Shown here: positions 1 to 9,296 of the stretch, one piece after another
Layout: each line of letters opens with the position of its first letter
How positions within the stretch are numbered: position 1 is the first letter of the stretch
DNA from: Prevotella sp. 10(H)
GTDB taxonomy: Bacteria; Bacteroidota; Bacteroidia; Bacteroidales; Dysgonomonadaceae
Length of the DNA stretch: 64,000 nucleotides
Reading direction: 5' to 3'
NCBI RefSeq assembly: GCF_000711235.1
Contig: NZ_JOMI01000009.1
Location: 124,001-188,000 of the forward strand
The notes under the pieces: generated by a model
Seen by the model: only the letters and a program-made list of their open reading frames with translations
Told to the model about the DNA's origin: nothing
The model's database searches: none
Made by a program: the position numbers and the translations under genes

Positions 1-61
1 TTTGACCGAAAAAGAAGTCAAAACAAAAGAAATGAATATCATTAACCTACTTGTTCTCATG

Positions 62-1729
62 TCAACTTAATCCTACAACATTACCGTCGATTATATCGAT
101 AAACTTTGCCTGCGGCACAGCCGGAAGCCCCGGCATACGCATGATGCTGCCTGCTACAGCAACTATAAACTCTGCTCCGTTATTTATAATTATATCATTG
201 ATGTTTATTACAAAATCCGTCGGGACTCCGTAAGCGTGGGCATTATCAGAAAAAGAATACTGAGTTTTAGCTATACATACCGGATATTCACTAAATCCAA
301 GCTTTTCAAGTTTCTCCAATTTCTTTCTCGCCTTATTCTCTATTCTTACAGAAGCTGCTCCGTATATATTCTTAGCAATTTTATTAATTTTTTCTTCGAT
401 GGAATCTGCATTTTCGTATGTAAAATCCAATTTATCAGAAGGGTTTTCTAGTAGACGGGAAACTACCTTTTTTGCAAAATCTACTGCGCCTTCCCCACCC
501 TTTGTAAAAGAATCATTCAATGCAAAGCCTACTCCTTGCTTTTCACAATGTTCTTTTATAGCTTGTATCTCTGCATCGGAGTCGAACCCATACCGGTTAA
601 GGGCCACCATCACGCTTTGTCCGAATGATTTCATATTACTGATATGCTTATCCAGATTTGCAAAGCCGCGTTTAAGGCCTTCCATATTATTTTCTTTGAT
701 ACTTTCTACAGGAACATTTCCATGCATTTTCAAAGCTTGAGTCGTCGCAACAATTACAGTAAGTTTCGGGCTGATACCTCCCTTACGGCATTTGATATTG
801 AAAAACTTCTCTGCACCTAAGTCCGCACCGAATCCGGCTTCTGTAATAACATAATCGGCATGTGACATTGCCATTTTAGTTGCTATTATAGAATTGCAGC
901 CATGAGCAATATTCGCGAAAGGGCCTCCGTGAATGATTGCAGCCGAATGTTCGGTTGTTTGTACAAGGTTCGGATTTATTGCATCTTTTAGCAAGACAGC
1001 GATGGAGCCTGCTACTTCAAGATCGTTCACTGTAAACACTTCTCCATTTGCATAGTAACCGAGGATAATTTTTCCGATTCGTCTTTTCAGGTCTTCAAGG
1101 TCTTTTGCCAAACAAAGAATTGCCATAATTTCCGAAGCCGGTGTAATATCAAAGCCCGATTCAGTGGGTACACCGTTCTCTGAGCCGTTCAGTCCTGTAA
1201 CTATATAACGTAGACTACGGTCATTCACATCCAAAACTCTCTTCCAAACAACCTCTTTCAGATAACGATCCGTACCTCTGCTGCGGTAAAGGTAATTATC
1301 GAGTAATGCGGTAATCATATTATGAGCAGATGTAATAGCGTGGAAATCACCAGTGAAATGCAGATTAATATCCTCCATTGGTAACACCTGCGCATATCCT
1401 CCTCCGGCTGCACCGCCTTTCATGCCGAAGCATGGGCCGAGTGAAGGCTCGCGTAATGCTACAACTACATTTTTACCTATCTTGTTTAATCCCAAGGCAA
1501 GGCCTATAGAGGTTGTCGTTTTTCCGATACCGGCTTTAGTGGGAGTAATAGCTGTTACAAGAATCAGATTGCTTTTATTTACCTTTTGTTCATCGATAAG
1601 AGATACAGGTATTTTAGCTATATGCTTACCATACTGATGAATTTCTTCTTCATCGATTCCCGCTTTCTCCGCTATGTGTGAAATGTGTTCCAGTTTTATA
1701 CTTCTCGCTATTTCAATGTCCGTTTTCAT
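62..1729 (-). CDS. fhs: Formate--tetrahydrofolate ligase
   Basis: This enzyme joins formate to tetrahydrofolate using ATP, giving 10-formyl-THF for one-carbon metabolism in the cytoplasm. The 555-residue protein has the usual family length. The nucleotide-binding loop [12 protein letters not shown] lies at about residues 62-73, followed by the family stretch [19 protein letters not shown]. The reading frame is intact from ATG to stop. It is monocistronic as far as the window shows. A Bacteroidetes -7 box (TATCTTTG on the minus strand, 1758-1765) lies about 30 bp upstream of the start. Identification is confident from the conserved sequence throughout. Confidence 0.97.
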   Translation of the reverse strand: MKTDIEIARSIKLEHISHIAEKAGIDEEEIHQYGKHIAKIPVSLIDEQKVNKSNLILVTAITPTKAGIGKTTTSIGLALGLNKIGKNVVVALREPSLGPCFGMKGGAAGGGYAQVLPMEDINLHFTGDFHAITSAHNMITALLDNYLYRSRGTDRYLKEVVWKRVLDVNDRSLRYIVTGLNGSENGVPTESGFDITPASEIMAILCLAKDLEDLKRRIGKIILGYYANGEVFTVNDLEVAGSIAVLLKDAINPNLVQTTEHSAAIIHGGPFANIAHGCNSIIATKMAMSHADYVITEAGFGADLGAEKFFNIKCRKGGISPKLTVIVATTQALKMHGNVPVESIKENNMEGLKRGFANLDKHISNMKSFGQSVMVALNRYGFDSDAEIQAIKEHCEKQGVGFALNDSFTKGGEGAVDFAKKVVSRLLENPSDKLDFTYENADSIEEKINKIAKNIYGAASVRIENKARKKLEKLEKLGFSEYPVCIAKTQYSFSDNAHAYGVPTDFVININDIIINNGAEFIVAVAGSIMRMPGLPAVPQAKFIDIIDGNVVGLS

Positions 1730-1757
1730 TCTATATTATTGCATTTTTTTAGGTCAA

Positions 1758-1765
1758 CAAAGATA
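1758..1765 (-). promoter_or_regulatory. -7 promoter box of fhs
   Basis: TATCTTTG on the minus strand matches the Bacteroidetes TAnnTTTG -7 consensus and sits just upstream of the fhs start codon. No clear -33 element was identified. Confidence 0.6.
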
Positions 1766-1832
1766 TAAATTTTTATCATGTCTATCAGCCGCATGCCCTA
1801 TGTAAATTTGCGACATAACATTATATAACAAA

Positions 1833-1859
1833 GACAGGAACTATAAAATAGCCCCTGTC
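1833..1859 (-). terminator. Intrinsic terminator after the Dps-like gene
   Basis: GACAGG (1833-1838) pairs with CCTGTC (1854-1859). The inner CTAT/ATAG pair extends the stem past a small mismatch. Read on the minus strand, the hairpin is followed by a T-rich tail (TTTGTTAT), which fits termination of the minus-strand gene that stops at 1882. Confidence 0.55.
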
Positions 1860-1881
1860 TCGAATATCTTCTGATTACAGA

Positions 1882-2289
1882 TTATTGTAATCTTTTCAGA
1901 CGGTACAACAACTGTTGGATTGCTTCCTGATAGTCATCGATTATTGCCTGAGTAAATGCTTCTGCAAACAATTCTCTTCCGTCTTCAGTGTATTTGAAGA
2001 AATCTTCTGCGTACTGCACAAGATTCGAAGGATTTTTTGTTTCAGGGATAACGATTTCGATATCACCTTTCACTGCATACGAAGTTTCTACCAATCGGTC
2101 TGTAACGTCAAGCAAGTCCTCGAGAGCCTGATCCAAAGCGATGTGTGCAGCATAGCTTCCCTGACCTGTAATATGCCAGTGATGAAGTTTCAACGCACTG
2201 TTGAATGAAAATAATTTACCTAAAAATGTTCCGATTTCTGCATTCTTTGTTGTAGCAGTTTTCTTTTCCTTTAATGTAGATGTGCTCAT
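1882..2289 (-). CDS. Dps/ferritin-like protein (DUF5856-type)
   Basis: The 135-residue protein resembles the small Dps-like four-helix proteins of Bacteroidetes. It has an HHWH motif at residues 36-39 followed by regularly spaced acidic residues and a further His in the next helix (about residues 49-61), a pattern typical of ferritin-like metal sites. It has no signal peptide, so it should be cytoplasmic. A role in iron or oxidative-stress handling is inferred from the fold only, because the family is not well characterised. It is monocistronic, with a -7 box (TATCTTTG, 2329-2336) upstream and a terminator at 1833-1859. Confidence 0.75.
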   Translation of the reverse strand: MSTSTLKEKKTATTKNAEIGTFLGKLFSFNSALKLHHWHITGQGSYAAHIALDQALEDLLDVTDRLVETSYAVKGDIEIVIPETKNPSNLVQYAEDFFKYTEDGRELFAEAFTQAIIDDYQEAIQQLLYRLKRLQ

Positions 2290-2328
2290 AATTATAAAAT
2301 TTATTTATTTAGTTTCTTATTATATAGA

Positions 2329-2336
2329 CAAAGATA
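2329..2336 (-). promoter_or_regulatory. -7 promoter box of the Dps-like gene
   Basis: TATCTTTG on the minus strand matches TAnnTTTG, about 40 bp upstream of the start at 2289. Confidence 0.6.
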
Positions 2337-2524
2337 ATGTTTGTAAAATTTAAATCCAAATATTAACAATTGAATATTTAAATGTTAATATCAATTTAAT
2401 CTATAAGATATTTTAGTTGAATCTATATATAATACATACAGTTTATAAACAACGGATTGTTCCCATTTGTTTATAGAGTCCGGACGATTTTATTTAATAG
2501 CCTGTTAATAAGAACTTAAAGGAT

Positions 2525-3484
2525 TTATTTTTCGAGATAGAGCCGTCTCATCTTTATGATGTCTACTTTCAGCTCTTTGGTGAGAAAATTCATTATCGAG
2601 CCATGATCTCTTTTTATCTGGTTTAGGCCTGCCTGTAGAAAAGTTCGCTTCACGGTAAATATAGATTCAGCACGGGGATATTTTGCGATAAAAGCATCAT
2701 ATTTATCACTAAGGTATATTTTCGACATCAGGTAATCTTCCATTATCGTTTCCTCATCTACTCCCAGTGCAAACAAAACGAGTGCCGCAGCCATTCCCGC
2801 CCTGTCCTTGCCGGCCGAGCAATGGAAAATTAAAGGAGAACTGAGATTATTCTGGATAATTGCGAAAAAAATTCTGAATGCCCTCACACAAACAGGATCG
2901 CTCACCAGCAAGCGATTCATATTCTTCATATGAGAATCGATATTCGTCTTCAGCATGTTGGCCTGCACGCCCTCTCGACTAAGGTTGCCGGGAGTAATGG
3001 CAATAGGATATCTAAAATGGACTGTCGAAGGTAACCTGTCGGGCGACCGGCGTGCCTCGGCACGTGCACGAAAGTCTATCACCGAAGCAATAGGAATACT
3101 AGCTAAATATTTGACATCCTCGGCGGTCAGATTAGATAATTCATCGGCACGAAACAGGACACCCCATTTAGTATAACGTCCGTCCTTTGTCTTAAAGCCG
3201 CCAAGATCACGGAAATTATAGCCCCCTGTCATAGGTAAATGGCGATCGGCTAATGTGATTCTTTCATCACCGGAAACCAGTTCGAAATAAATTCGGATAG
3301 ATGTGCTAACACTCAGGAAAAAGGTGCCGCTTCCGTTAGCTGACAATATCGGCGTCGTCCTGTTGATATTATCCACAGAACTTCCCGCATACAAAGACCA
3401 AGCACCTTTAGCCTCTATTTTAAGGCTGGCTTCCTTTGTATACTTCTCCCGTATTATCTGAGCTTTACGAATAGCTTTATCCAT
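2525..3484 (-). CDS. Tyrosine-protein phosphatase, Y_phosphatase3 type
   Basis: This is a 319-residue protein tyrosine/serine phosphatase of the Y_phosphatase3 (PF13350) type. The N-terminal ~80 residues look like a beta-rich domain. The family motif NFRDLGG lies at 90-96, and the P-loop HCSAGKDRAG has nucleophile Cys222 and phosphate-binding Arg228, so the CX5R signature is complete. No signal peptide is visible, so it is probably cytoplasmic. It is transcribed divergently from a second phosphatase-like gene at 3706. A -7 box (TATATTTG on the minus strand, 3550-3557) lies in the shared intergenic region. The substrate is unknown. Confidence 0.88.
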   Translation of the reverse strand: MDKAIRKAQIIREKYTKEASLKIEAKGAWSLYAGSSVDNINRTTPILSANGSGTFFLSVSTSIRIYFELVSGDERITLADRHLPMTGGYNFRDLGGFKTKDGRYTKWGVLFRADELSNLTAEDVKYLASIPIASVIDFRARAEARRSPDRLPSTVHFRYPIAITPGNLSREGVQANMLKTNIDSHMKNMNRLLVSDPVCVRAFRIFFAIIQNNLSSPLIFHCSAGKDRAGMAAALVLFALGVDEETIMEDYLMSKIYLSDKYDAFIAKYPRAESIFTVKRTFLQAGLNQIKRDHGSIMNFLTKELKVDIIKMRRLYLEK

Positions 3485-3549
3485 TTTTAACGCTGGTACC
3501 CCTGTCGTGATGTTTGAATATTTTTCCCTTTCATATAGCTAAGGAAGAG

Positions 3550-3557
3550 CAAATATA
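3550..3557 (-). promoter_or_regulatory. -7 promoter box of the minus-strand phosphatase
   Basis: TATATTTG on the minus strand matches TAnnTTTG in the divergent intergenic region between the two phosphatase-like genes. Confidence 0.55.
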
Positions 3558-3643
3558 CGCAATTAGTTGATATATTTTCAATTATGGTATTAAATCCTCA
3601 AAGTATAAAAAAAGGTAAATCTTTGCAAAAAGCCTGCAGACTA

Positions 3644-3674
3644 TTGAAAAAAACGATTGACTAATGTATCTTTG
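3644..3674 (+). promoter_or_regulatory. Promoter of the plus-strand phosphatase-like gene
   Basis: TTG at 3644-3646, 20 bp of spacer, then TATCTTTG at 3667-3674. This fits the Bacteroidetes -33/-7 arrangement, about 30 bp upstream of the ATG at 3706. Confidence 0.65.
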
Positions 3675-3705
3675 CTATGACAGCAGAGTAACTTAGACGT
3701 TTGAC

Positions 3706-4770
3706 ATGCATATAAAACTTAAACTATTAGCTTGTATAGCAGGGCTGGCATCTCTTTACAATTGCACATCCAAGCCAACCGTAACGGCTCTTTGCGAAAG
3801 AGATACGAGAGGGAACTATATCCTCAAGTGGGAAATATTTCCCGAAGCGGATAATGTCCCTGCCGAAATATTTATTTCGGATAACGATAGTGTCTTCCCT
3901 TCCACTCCTTCCATTACGGTGAATTCAAACGATTACATTGCCATGATAGACAATGTGTCCGATTCAATCGAAAAGCGGAAATATTTCCGGCTTAAAATCG
4001 GGGGAACAGTGTCAAACATCATTACAAACCGCTTTTTTGAACTCGATAGTATACAAAATTTCAGGGATATCGGCGGATATATAACCAATGATAACCGTAC
4101 TATACGCTGGGGAAAAATATTCCGTTCGGGAAGCTTTTACAGAATGACCGATCACGATAGTATGGAATTGTCGAAACTGGGAATAAAAACAGTAATAGAT
4201 CTACGTTCGGAAGATGTAAAAAGAAATGTCCTCGACAAATTCAAGTCTGCTAACAATGTCCGAATACCTATATCAATGAAAGGATACGGCTCTATATCTC
4301 AAAAAGTAATGGACGGGCAGTTTCTACGTGGCGATGCAATTATCTATACCCAGGATACATACAAGGATATGGTAAATAATTTTGCCCGTGAATACGCCCA
4401 TTTCTTCGATTATCTCTGCGATCCGAACAACTATCCTGTAGTTTTCCATTGCTATCTGGGTAAAGACCAAAGCGGACTTGCTACATACTTTTTGCTTCGC
4501 GCATTGGATGTTCCTATGGATATAATTGAAGACGATTACATGGGATCGGCCATAGGTATCAACCGGACAAAACTTGTACGTGATGCCGACAGCCTCTCGG
4601 AATCCCGTCAGGAAGCACTGACCATGTTGACCAAGACGGATCTCTCTTATCTGAAATACGGTATTTCATGCATACGGGAAAAAAGCGGATCGATAGACGA
4701 ATATATGTTGAACGAACTCCGGCTCACTCCTGAAAAGAGAAAAAGATTAAAGGAAATATTACTCCATTAA
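3706..4770 (+). CDS. Phosphatase-like exported protein lacking the catalytic Arg
   Basis: This 354-residue protein is homologous in layout to the divergent neighbour: a beta-rich N-terminal domain, NFRDIGG at about 118-124, and a P-loop region. The N-terminus is hydrophobic and ends in Cys20 (SLYNC). That suggests a lipoprotein or exported protein, although the lipobox is imperfect. The P-loop reads HCYLGKDQSG: the nucleophile Cys249 is kept, but the CX5R arginine is Gln255 (codon CAA at 4468-4470). Arg is needed for phosphate binding in known PTPs, so the protein may be inactive, a phosphate sensor or altered in chemistry. The reading frame is otherwise intact. Confidence 0.8.
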   Translation: MHIKLKLLACIAGLASLYNCTSKPTVTALCERDTRGNYILKWEIFPEADNVPAEIFISDNDSVFPSTPSITVNSNDYIAMIDNVSDSIEKRKYFRLKIGGTVSNIITNRFFELDSIQNFRDIGGYITNDNRTIRWGKIFRSGSFYRMTDHDSMELSKLGIKTVIDLRSEDVKRNVLDKFKSANNVRIPISMKGYGSISQKVMDGQFLRGDAIIYTQDTYKDMVNNFAREYAHFFDYLCDPNNYPVVFHCYLGKDQSGLATYFLLRALDVPMDIIEDDYMGSAIGINRTKLVRDADSLSESRQEALTMLTKTDLSYLKYGISCIREKSGSIDEYMLNELRLTPEKRKRLKEILLH

Positions 4771-4886
4771 TTTTCGAATACTCTCATTATTCCAGATTTC
4801 TTATTACCCGGAATGGATTTCCTACTGCCAGACAGTTGACAAAAACAAACACCGGAATTTACCGGAGAAAAGGAAGAAAATACGGA

Positions 4887-7193
4887 TCAGAAAGGATAGC
4901 CGATACCAAAATGGAAAGCCATGTTATTCAGCCTTGGTTTAAACAGGATAAAACGCTTAGACTGATCTCTTCCCGGGTCGTATGCTTTCATACCCGTATC
5001 GAAGCGAAGCAACAGGAAATTAAGATCGAGACGCAATCCTATACCATATGATACTCCAAGTTCTTTATAGAATGAACGGAATTTGAATTGTCCGCCCGGC
5101 TGTTCCTCGTAATTTTTCAGTGTCCATATATTACCGGCATCGATAAATTGGGCGAATTCAAACAAATCGGAAAGCTTCAACCTGTTTTCAATATTGAATT
5201 CCAGTTTCATATCTCCCGCCTGATTTACAAAGTCACCACTACCCAAGCGCTTATAGGCACCCGGACCGAGTGAGCGGGTGCTCCAGCCCCTGACGCTGTT
5301 TGCTCCTCCGGAGAAAAATCGCCTTTCGAAAGGAAGAACTGATGAATTGCCATATGGATGTGCCAAACCCAATCCCATATGATATGCGAGAGAATGCCTT
5401 TTCGAGAAATAAAAAGTGCGGGCATAATCGATACTGCCTTTTACATATTCGGCATAGGCAACACCGAGTATTTTCTTTTCTCCCAGTTCGTTTTCACTAG
5501 CTTTGCCTATTGTGGTTGCCAACCGAGGCAATGCTCCGGCAACTTCAACCGATCCTCTCAGTGTGAATGTAGGATAGAGAGAAGTAAGACGTCGTCCGTT
5601 TACATATGTAATTGTATATGCAGTACGGGCAACCAGTTTATCACTGTAACTTTCACGTAGTACAACATTATTCGTCGAATCGAGGTAATTTTGACGGAAA
5701 TAATCGGATACCCACGGCATGCGGATATAGTTTATATCTAGCAGGTCGAGTGAATGGCTCAGCCTGTTTCTCTTCGAATTCCATCCGTAAGCTACACCCA
5801 TATTAAAAAACTGGCGTGTATATTCGGATCGGTGCTGGTTGTTCAATCCCAGAGTAAATCGTGTAGTAGCCAAAGGCTGTTCTCTCCAGCTCTTTTTGAG
5901 CCAAGGGAAAAGAAACTGAGGAAAAGTCAGGCTTGTTTCTATACCGTACTCGTAATAATTTGAGTTTAGTAAATCAGTACTTTTACTGCCTGCAATAAAT
6001 TCATATGCCCCTTTAAGCCTTATACTCAACTGTTCACCGCCATTAAACAGATTTTGGTGCTGATAGGAAATACTCGGAGCCACACCGATATCTCCGGCTG
6101 AGTTTGTTCCGTCCAGTCCGGCCTTGAACCAGTGAGCATTGGCCGGCAGTAATATTATTGTAGCATCCAGCAACTTTGTACTGTCTTCCGGTGAGGGACT
6201 GGTTGCTATATTTACCTGTTTGATTGCGGCCATCTTGCTATATGCTTCGTATGTCCGTGTAATATTATAGTCGGAATAATAGCCTCCTTTCTTCAGATAA
6301 TTATTACGGGCTATACTGGAATTACGCAGGAACTTGTTCCGTCCACGTACAATAGTCAGATCACGATATTGGGTAGTGTCGGCATTTCTGAAAAACCACC
6401 TGTTTGTATTCATCTGTCCGTCCTGATTCCGGTCGATATTTATAGAATTAATTCCGGAAACAACGGTTACTTTATTTATCTTGTACCTAGGATACCGCAA
6501 ACTGTCTTTAGGGGGATATATGTCCATATACAAATCTACCTGATGAGAATTGAGGGTAGTATCGGCTTTGAAGTATACATACTCTTTAGAAAATGTTGAA
6601 AAACCTACATTTCGCATTATATTGTTTATTCTCAGGCGCTCTTCTTCCAGCATAGACATGTCGAACATATCGCCCTTTTTGAGAATGGGCTCGAACGGTA
6701 TAAGCCCCATAATACGTTTCATCGTAGTATCGGTGGTGATATCATACTTATAGTCACGGATAAGGTAAGGGATGCCGCCATCTATAGTATATGTAACTTT
6801 AATCTTTTTGTCTTTTATTTCCAATGTAGTGTCTACTTCAGCATTCAGATAACCCTGATTATTCAGTTCTTTCTTCAGCTGATTCTCTGATATCGCAGTT
6901 TGTGTTGCACTGTATATTACCGGTGCCTGCCCTAGTTTTCGAACTGTGCGGTTAATCCATTTACTGGTGTCTTGTCCGGCCATATTGTATATACCCAGAC
7001 GAACTTTTCCCAGTAGTGGAACACTTGAATTCGGTTGCTGACGAACAAAGTCTTTCAGGTCGGAAGTTGCATTCTTTGTGTCGTGCTTTATTTTAATATC
7101 ATCTAAAAGATATTGTCCTTCCGGAATGTTTTTTGTAGTGTTACATGCCGCAAGGATTAAGATCAGGGATATGAGTGTAATCTTTTTCATCAA
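4887..7193 (-). CDS. tamL: Lipid-anchored BamA/TamA-family outer-membrane protein (TamL-type)
   Basis: This 768-residue Omp85-superfamily protein has a lipoprotein signal (LILILAAC, Cys at about 17) and the CNTTKNIPEGQYLL start typical of TamL. POTRA-like repeats cover roughly 30-330, followed by a C-terminal beta-barrel. The barrel contains the Omp85 motif RRFFSGGANSVRGW and ends in an aromatic residue (GYPF). In Bacteroidetes, TamL works at the outer membrane in protein insertion or translocation and is usually linked to tamB, but no tamB is nearby here. It is convergent with the phosphatase-like gene, and a -7 box (TATATTTG) lies at 7210-7217. Confidence 0.85.
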   Translation of the reverse strand: MMKKITLISLILILAACNTTKNIPEGQYLLDDIKIKHDTKNATSDLKDFVRQQPNSSVPLLGKVRLGIYNMAGQDTSKWINRTVRKLGQAPVIYSATQTAISENQLKKELNNQGYLNAEVDTTLEIKDKKIKVTYTIDGGIPYLIRDYKYDITTDTTMKRIMGLIPFEPILKKGDMFDMSMLEEERLRINNIMRNVGFSTFSKEYVYFKADTTLNSHQVDLYMDIYPPKDSLRYPRYKINKVTVVSGINSINIDRNQDGQMNTNRWFFRNADTTQYRDLTIVRGRNKFLRNSSIARNNYLKKGGYYSDYNITRTYEAYSKMAAIKQVNIATSPSPEDSTKLLDATIILLPANAHWFKAGLDGTNSAGDIGVAPSISYQHQNLFNGGEQLSIRLKGAYEFIAGSKSTDLLNSNYYEYGIETSLTFPQFLFPWLKKSWREQPLATTRFTLGLNNQHRSEYTRQFFNMGVAYGWNSKRNRLSHSLDLLDINYIRMPWVSDYFRQNYLDSTNNVVLRESYSDKLVARTAYTITYVNGRRLTSLYPTFTLRGSVEVAGALPRLATTIGKASENELGEKKILGVAYAEYVKGSIDYARTFYFSKRHSLAYHMGLGLAHPYGNSSVLPFERRFFSGGANSVRGWSTRSLGPGAYKRLGSGDFVNQAGDMKLEFNIENRLKLSDLFEFAQFIDAGNIWTLKNYEEQPGGQFKFRSFYKELGVSYGIGLRLDLNFLLLRFDTGMKAYDPGRDQSKRFILFKPRLNNMAFHFGIGYPF

Positions 7194-7209
7194 GAATATT
7201 AACGTTTCA

Positions 7210-7217
7210 CAAATATA
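7210..7217 (-). promoter_or_regulatory. -7 promoter box of the TamL-type gene
   Basis: TATATTTG on the minus strand matches TAnnTTTG, 17 bp upstream of the start at 7193, which implies a short leader. Confidence 0.6.
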
Positions 7218-7304
7218 TAATGTTTTCGTTAACTTATGATAAACGGATTTTTTGAATAATTTATTTCAGTCCTGCTTTTGGAATGATAATTCACCAACAG
7301 CAAT

Positions 7305-8291
7305 TTACTTGCCTTGACCCCTCAGGGTGGACTTATCTGATAATGAAAACGATATTCTCAATACATCTTTCGGGCAATTACTGATACAACTTTGACACAA
7401 AATACATTCAGTTGATGAAACCCTTTTATCCGATTTTATGTAATTCAGAATCTTCACTTCCATAGGGCAGCGTTTTTCACAAATTTTGCAGTCGATACAG
7501 TCTTTTTCTGTCTTATCCACTTTCAACAGAGCAAAACCGGAAGTCACTTTCATAATGACCGATACTGGGCAAATATATTTACAAAATGCCCTGTTATCTT
7601 TTAATGCCACAGCCAGTATAATTCCGATAGAATAATATAACAGATTTCCTCCCAAAAACCACCACAACTCAGGTATTTGAACCATAGCGCTCATCACTCC
7701 GGGGAAAGTTGCAGTTTCCCCTATTTCCAATCTGACAACTGTATCGCTCAGATCATAATCAAAAGCAAAAAACAATATAAACACAATAGCTGTAGTGAGA
7801 AAAAAGTATACATATCTTACTTTCCAAAGTTTTTCCGATCTTTTTTGCTTATTGTATTTCCATGGCAAGACATCCAATACAGCTGCAGTCCAGCACGCCC
7901 AGCCACACCAGGCGCGGTTGAAAATCAACGGCCCGATAATCTTCGCTATTGCATAATGGATGACCCCGGCCATAAACATTCCGGACAATAGCCAAAACCA
8001 AAAGCCCTCGATCTGCATATTTTCAGGCATTATATGCCCGAATATAATGTAAATAAACCCACAGCCCAATCCGAAAAACATATAACCTCCCACTAAAAAC
8101 TGGGATATCAGTCTCGCTATATATTTGTTCTTTTTCGAGAAAACAGGCCAAAGACCTACACCTAGGCCAACTGATGTACCGATGATGATGAAATTATATA
8201 AATAAAAGATTTCATCGAGAGCCAGCCATAAAATAACGGCGATTGAATAAAAGAAAACGAGGAGTACTATTAATAATTTGAACTTTTTCAT
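7305..8291 (-). CDS. NapH/NosR-like polyferredoxin membrane protein
   Basis: This 328-residue integral membrane iron-sulfur protein has several hydrophobic helices across about residues 1-245. It carries the membrane-facing Cys motifs CGWACW and CKYICP seen in NapH/NosR/CcoG-like proteins. A C-terminal ferredoxin domain holds two 4Fe-4S sites (CIDCKICEKRCP and CILCQSCISNCP). The likely role is electron transfer between the quinone pool and an unidentified partner. No nitrate, nitrous-oxide or cytochrome oxidase genes lie nearby, so the pathway cannot be assigned. An AraC-type regulator is encoded 146 bp upstream on the same strand. Confidence 0.8.
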   Translation of the reverse strand: MKKFKLLIVLLVFFYSIAVILWLALDEIFYLYNFIIIGTSVGLGVGLWPVFSKKNKYIARLISQFLVGGYMFFGLGCGFIYIIFGHIMPENMQIEGFWFWLLSGMFMAGVIHYAIAKIIGPLIFNRAWCGWACWTAAVLDVLPWKYNKQKRSEKLWKVRYVYFFLTTAIVFILFFAFDYDLSDTVVRLEIGETATFPGVMSAMVQIPELWWFLGGNLLYYSIGIILAVALKDNRAFCKYICPVSVIMKVTSGFALLKVDKTEKDCIDCKICEKRCPMEVKILNYIKSDKRVSSTECILCQSCISNCPKDVLRISFSLSDKSTLRGQGK

Positions 8292-8437
8292 AATATCATT
8301 ATTCTCTAAAAGCAGCTATGAAGAAATTCAAAATTAGAAAATATTCAATAAAGAGTGGATAAATAAAGGAAATTCTTAAAATTCCCTATCACTATTCCTT
8401 TTATTTATTTTGAATTTTGCTGCAAGAAAACGACATT

Positions 8438-9166
8438 TCAGAACTCGGAAGGAGAATATCCCGAAAGCCTCTTGAATTCTTTTGCCAAGTGGGCATGATC
8501 GTAATAACCACAGTCGACAGCTGTTTCGAAAAGGCTCTGACTGGAAGTAGCTTTCAAAAATTGCACAGTACTTTTGAATTTCACAATACGGCTGAAAGCT
8601 TTTGGCGAAACACCTATATTGTTTAAAAACCGGCGTTCAAGCTGCCGTTTACTCAGGCACGATTTTTCAGCTATAAGAGGAATAGAAATGTTCCCCTTAC
8701 ATTTTTCAATTAATGAAACGGCATAATCAATTCGTTTATCCGGGATGTAAAAACGCGATAACTTATGAAGGAAGTAGTCGTCCATATATGAAACGATGTT
8801 GTTGTCAATACTACAATTTTCCGGCAGGCTTTCATAAAACGATTTGTCTAATATCGATTCGGTAGAAAAAAGATCGGTATGCACATCTGTAAAGTTATCT
8901 ACAGAAACACGGGTAAAGGCGGTAATCCCTCCCGGACGAAAACGCACGCCCACTAATTTTACTTCCCCTACATTCTGAATGTTCAGAAAAGTAGTCATTG
9001 TTCCTACAATATAAGGGCTATCCGGCTTGAAAAGGGAGAAAATGATATCTACACACCCGTCCGGTAATACGCGGTACTCCATTTCATGTTCCAGAAAGGA
9101 AAACAAAGTCCAATATGTTTCTATATAAGGACTAAGAAGCGGATTGGGCCGAAATTCGTTATACAT
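8438..9166 (-). CDS. AraC-family transcriptional regulator with N-terminal sensor domain
   Basis: The 242-residue protein has an N-terminal domain of the DUF6597 type (YRVLPDGCVDIIFS at about 31-44, VGVRFRPGGITAF further on). Its C-terminal AraC/XylS helix-turn-helix spans about 150-242 and includes LSKRQLERRF and a terminal SGYSPSEF. It lies upstream of the polyferredoxin gene on the same strand and may regulate it or be co-transcribed with it, but only proximity supports this. The effector is unknown. The start is an ATG at 9166, consistent with other members beginning a few residues before the first beta-strand. Confidence 0.85.
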   Translation of the reverse strand: MYNEFRPNPLLSPYIETYWTLFSFLEHEMEYRVLPDGCVDIIFSLFKPDSPYIVGTMTTFLNIQNVGEVKLVGVRFRPGGITAFTRVSVDNFTDVHTDLFSTESILDKSFYESLPENCSIDNNIVSYMDDYFLHKLSRFYIPDKRIDYAVSLIEKCKGNISIPLIAEKSCLSKRQLERRFLNNIGVSPKAFSRIVKFKSTVQFLKATSSQSLFETAVDCGYYDHAHLAKEFKRLSGYSPSEF

Positions 9167-9279
9167 GACGTGCTTTATACAATTCTTAATTGAAAAAATA
9201 AAGATACGATGAAATGTTCAACAATATCTAAAAAAGTTAAGAATATACGCGGGCTGCTGTATTAATCAGGGAAAAGCAA

Positions 9280-9287
9280 TACCTTTG
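9280..9287 (+). promoter_or_regulatory. -7 promoter box of the YgiQ-like gene
   Basis: TACCTTTG at 9280-9287 is a perfect TAnnTTTG box ending only 9 bp before the chosen ATG at 9297. The expected transcription start is therefore at or very near the start codon. This is one reason to prefer that ATG over the upstream TTG at 9285, which lies inside the promoter box. Confidence 0.65.
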
Positions 9288-9296
9288 TGGCTGATT

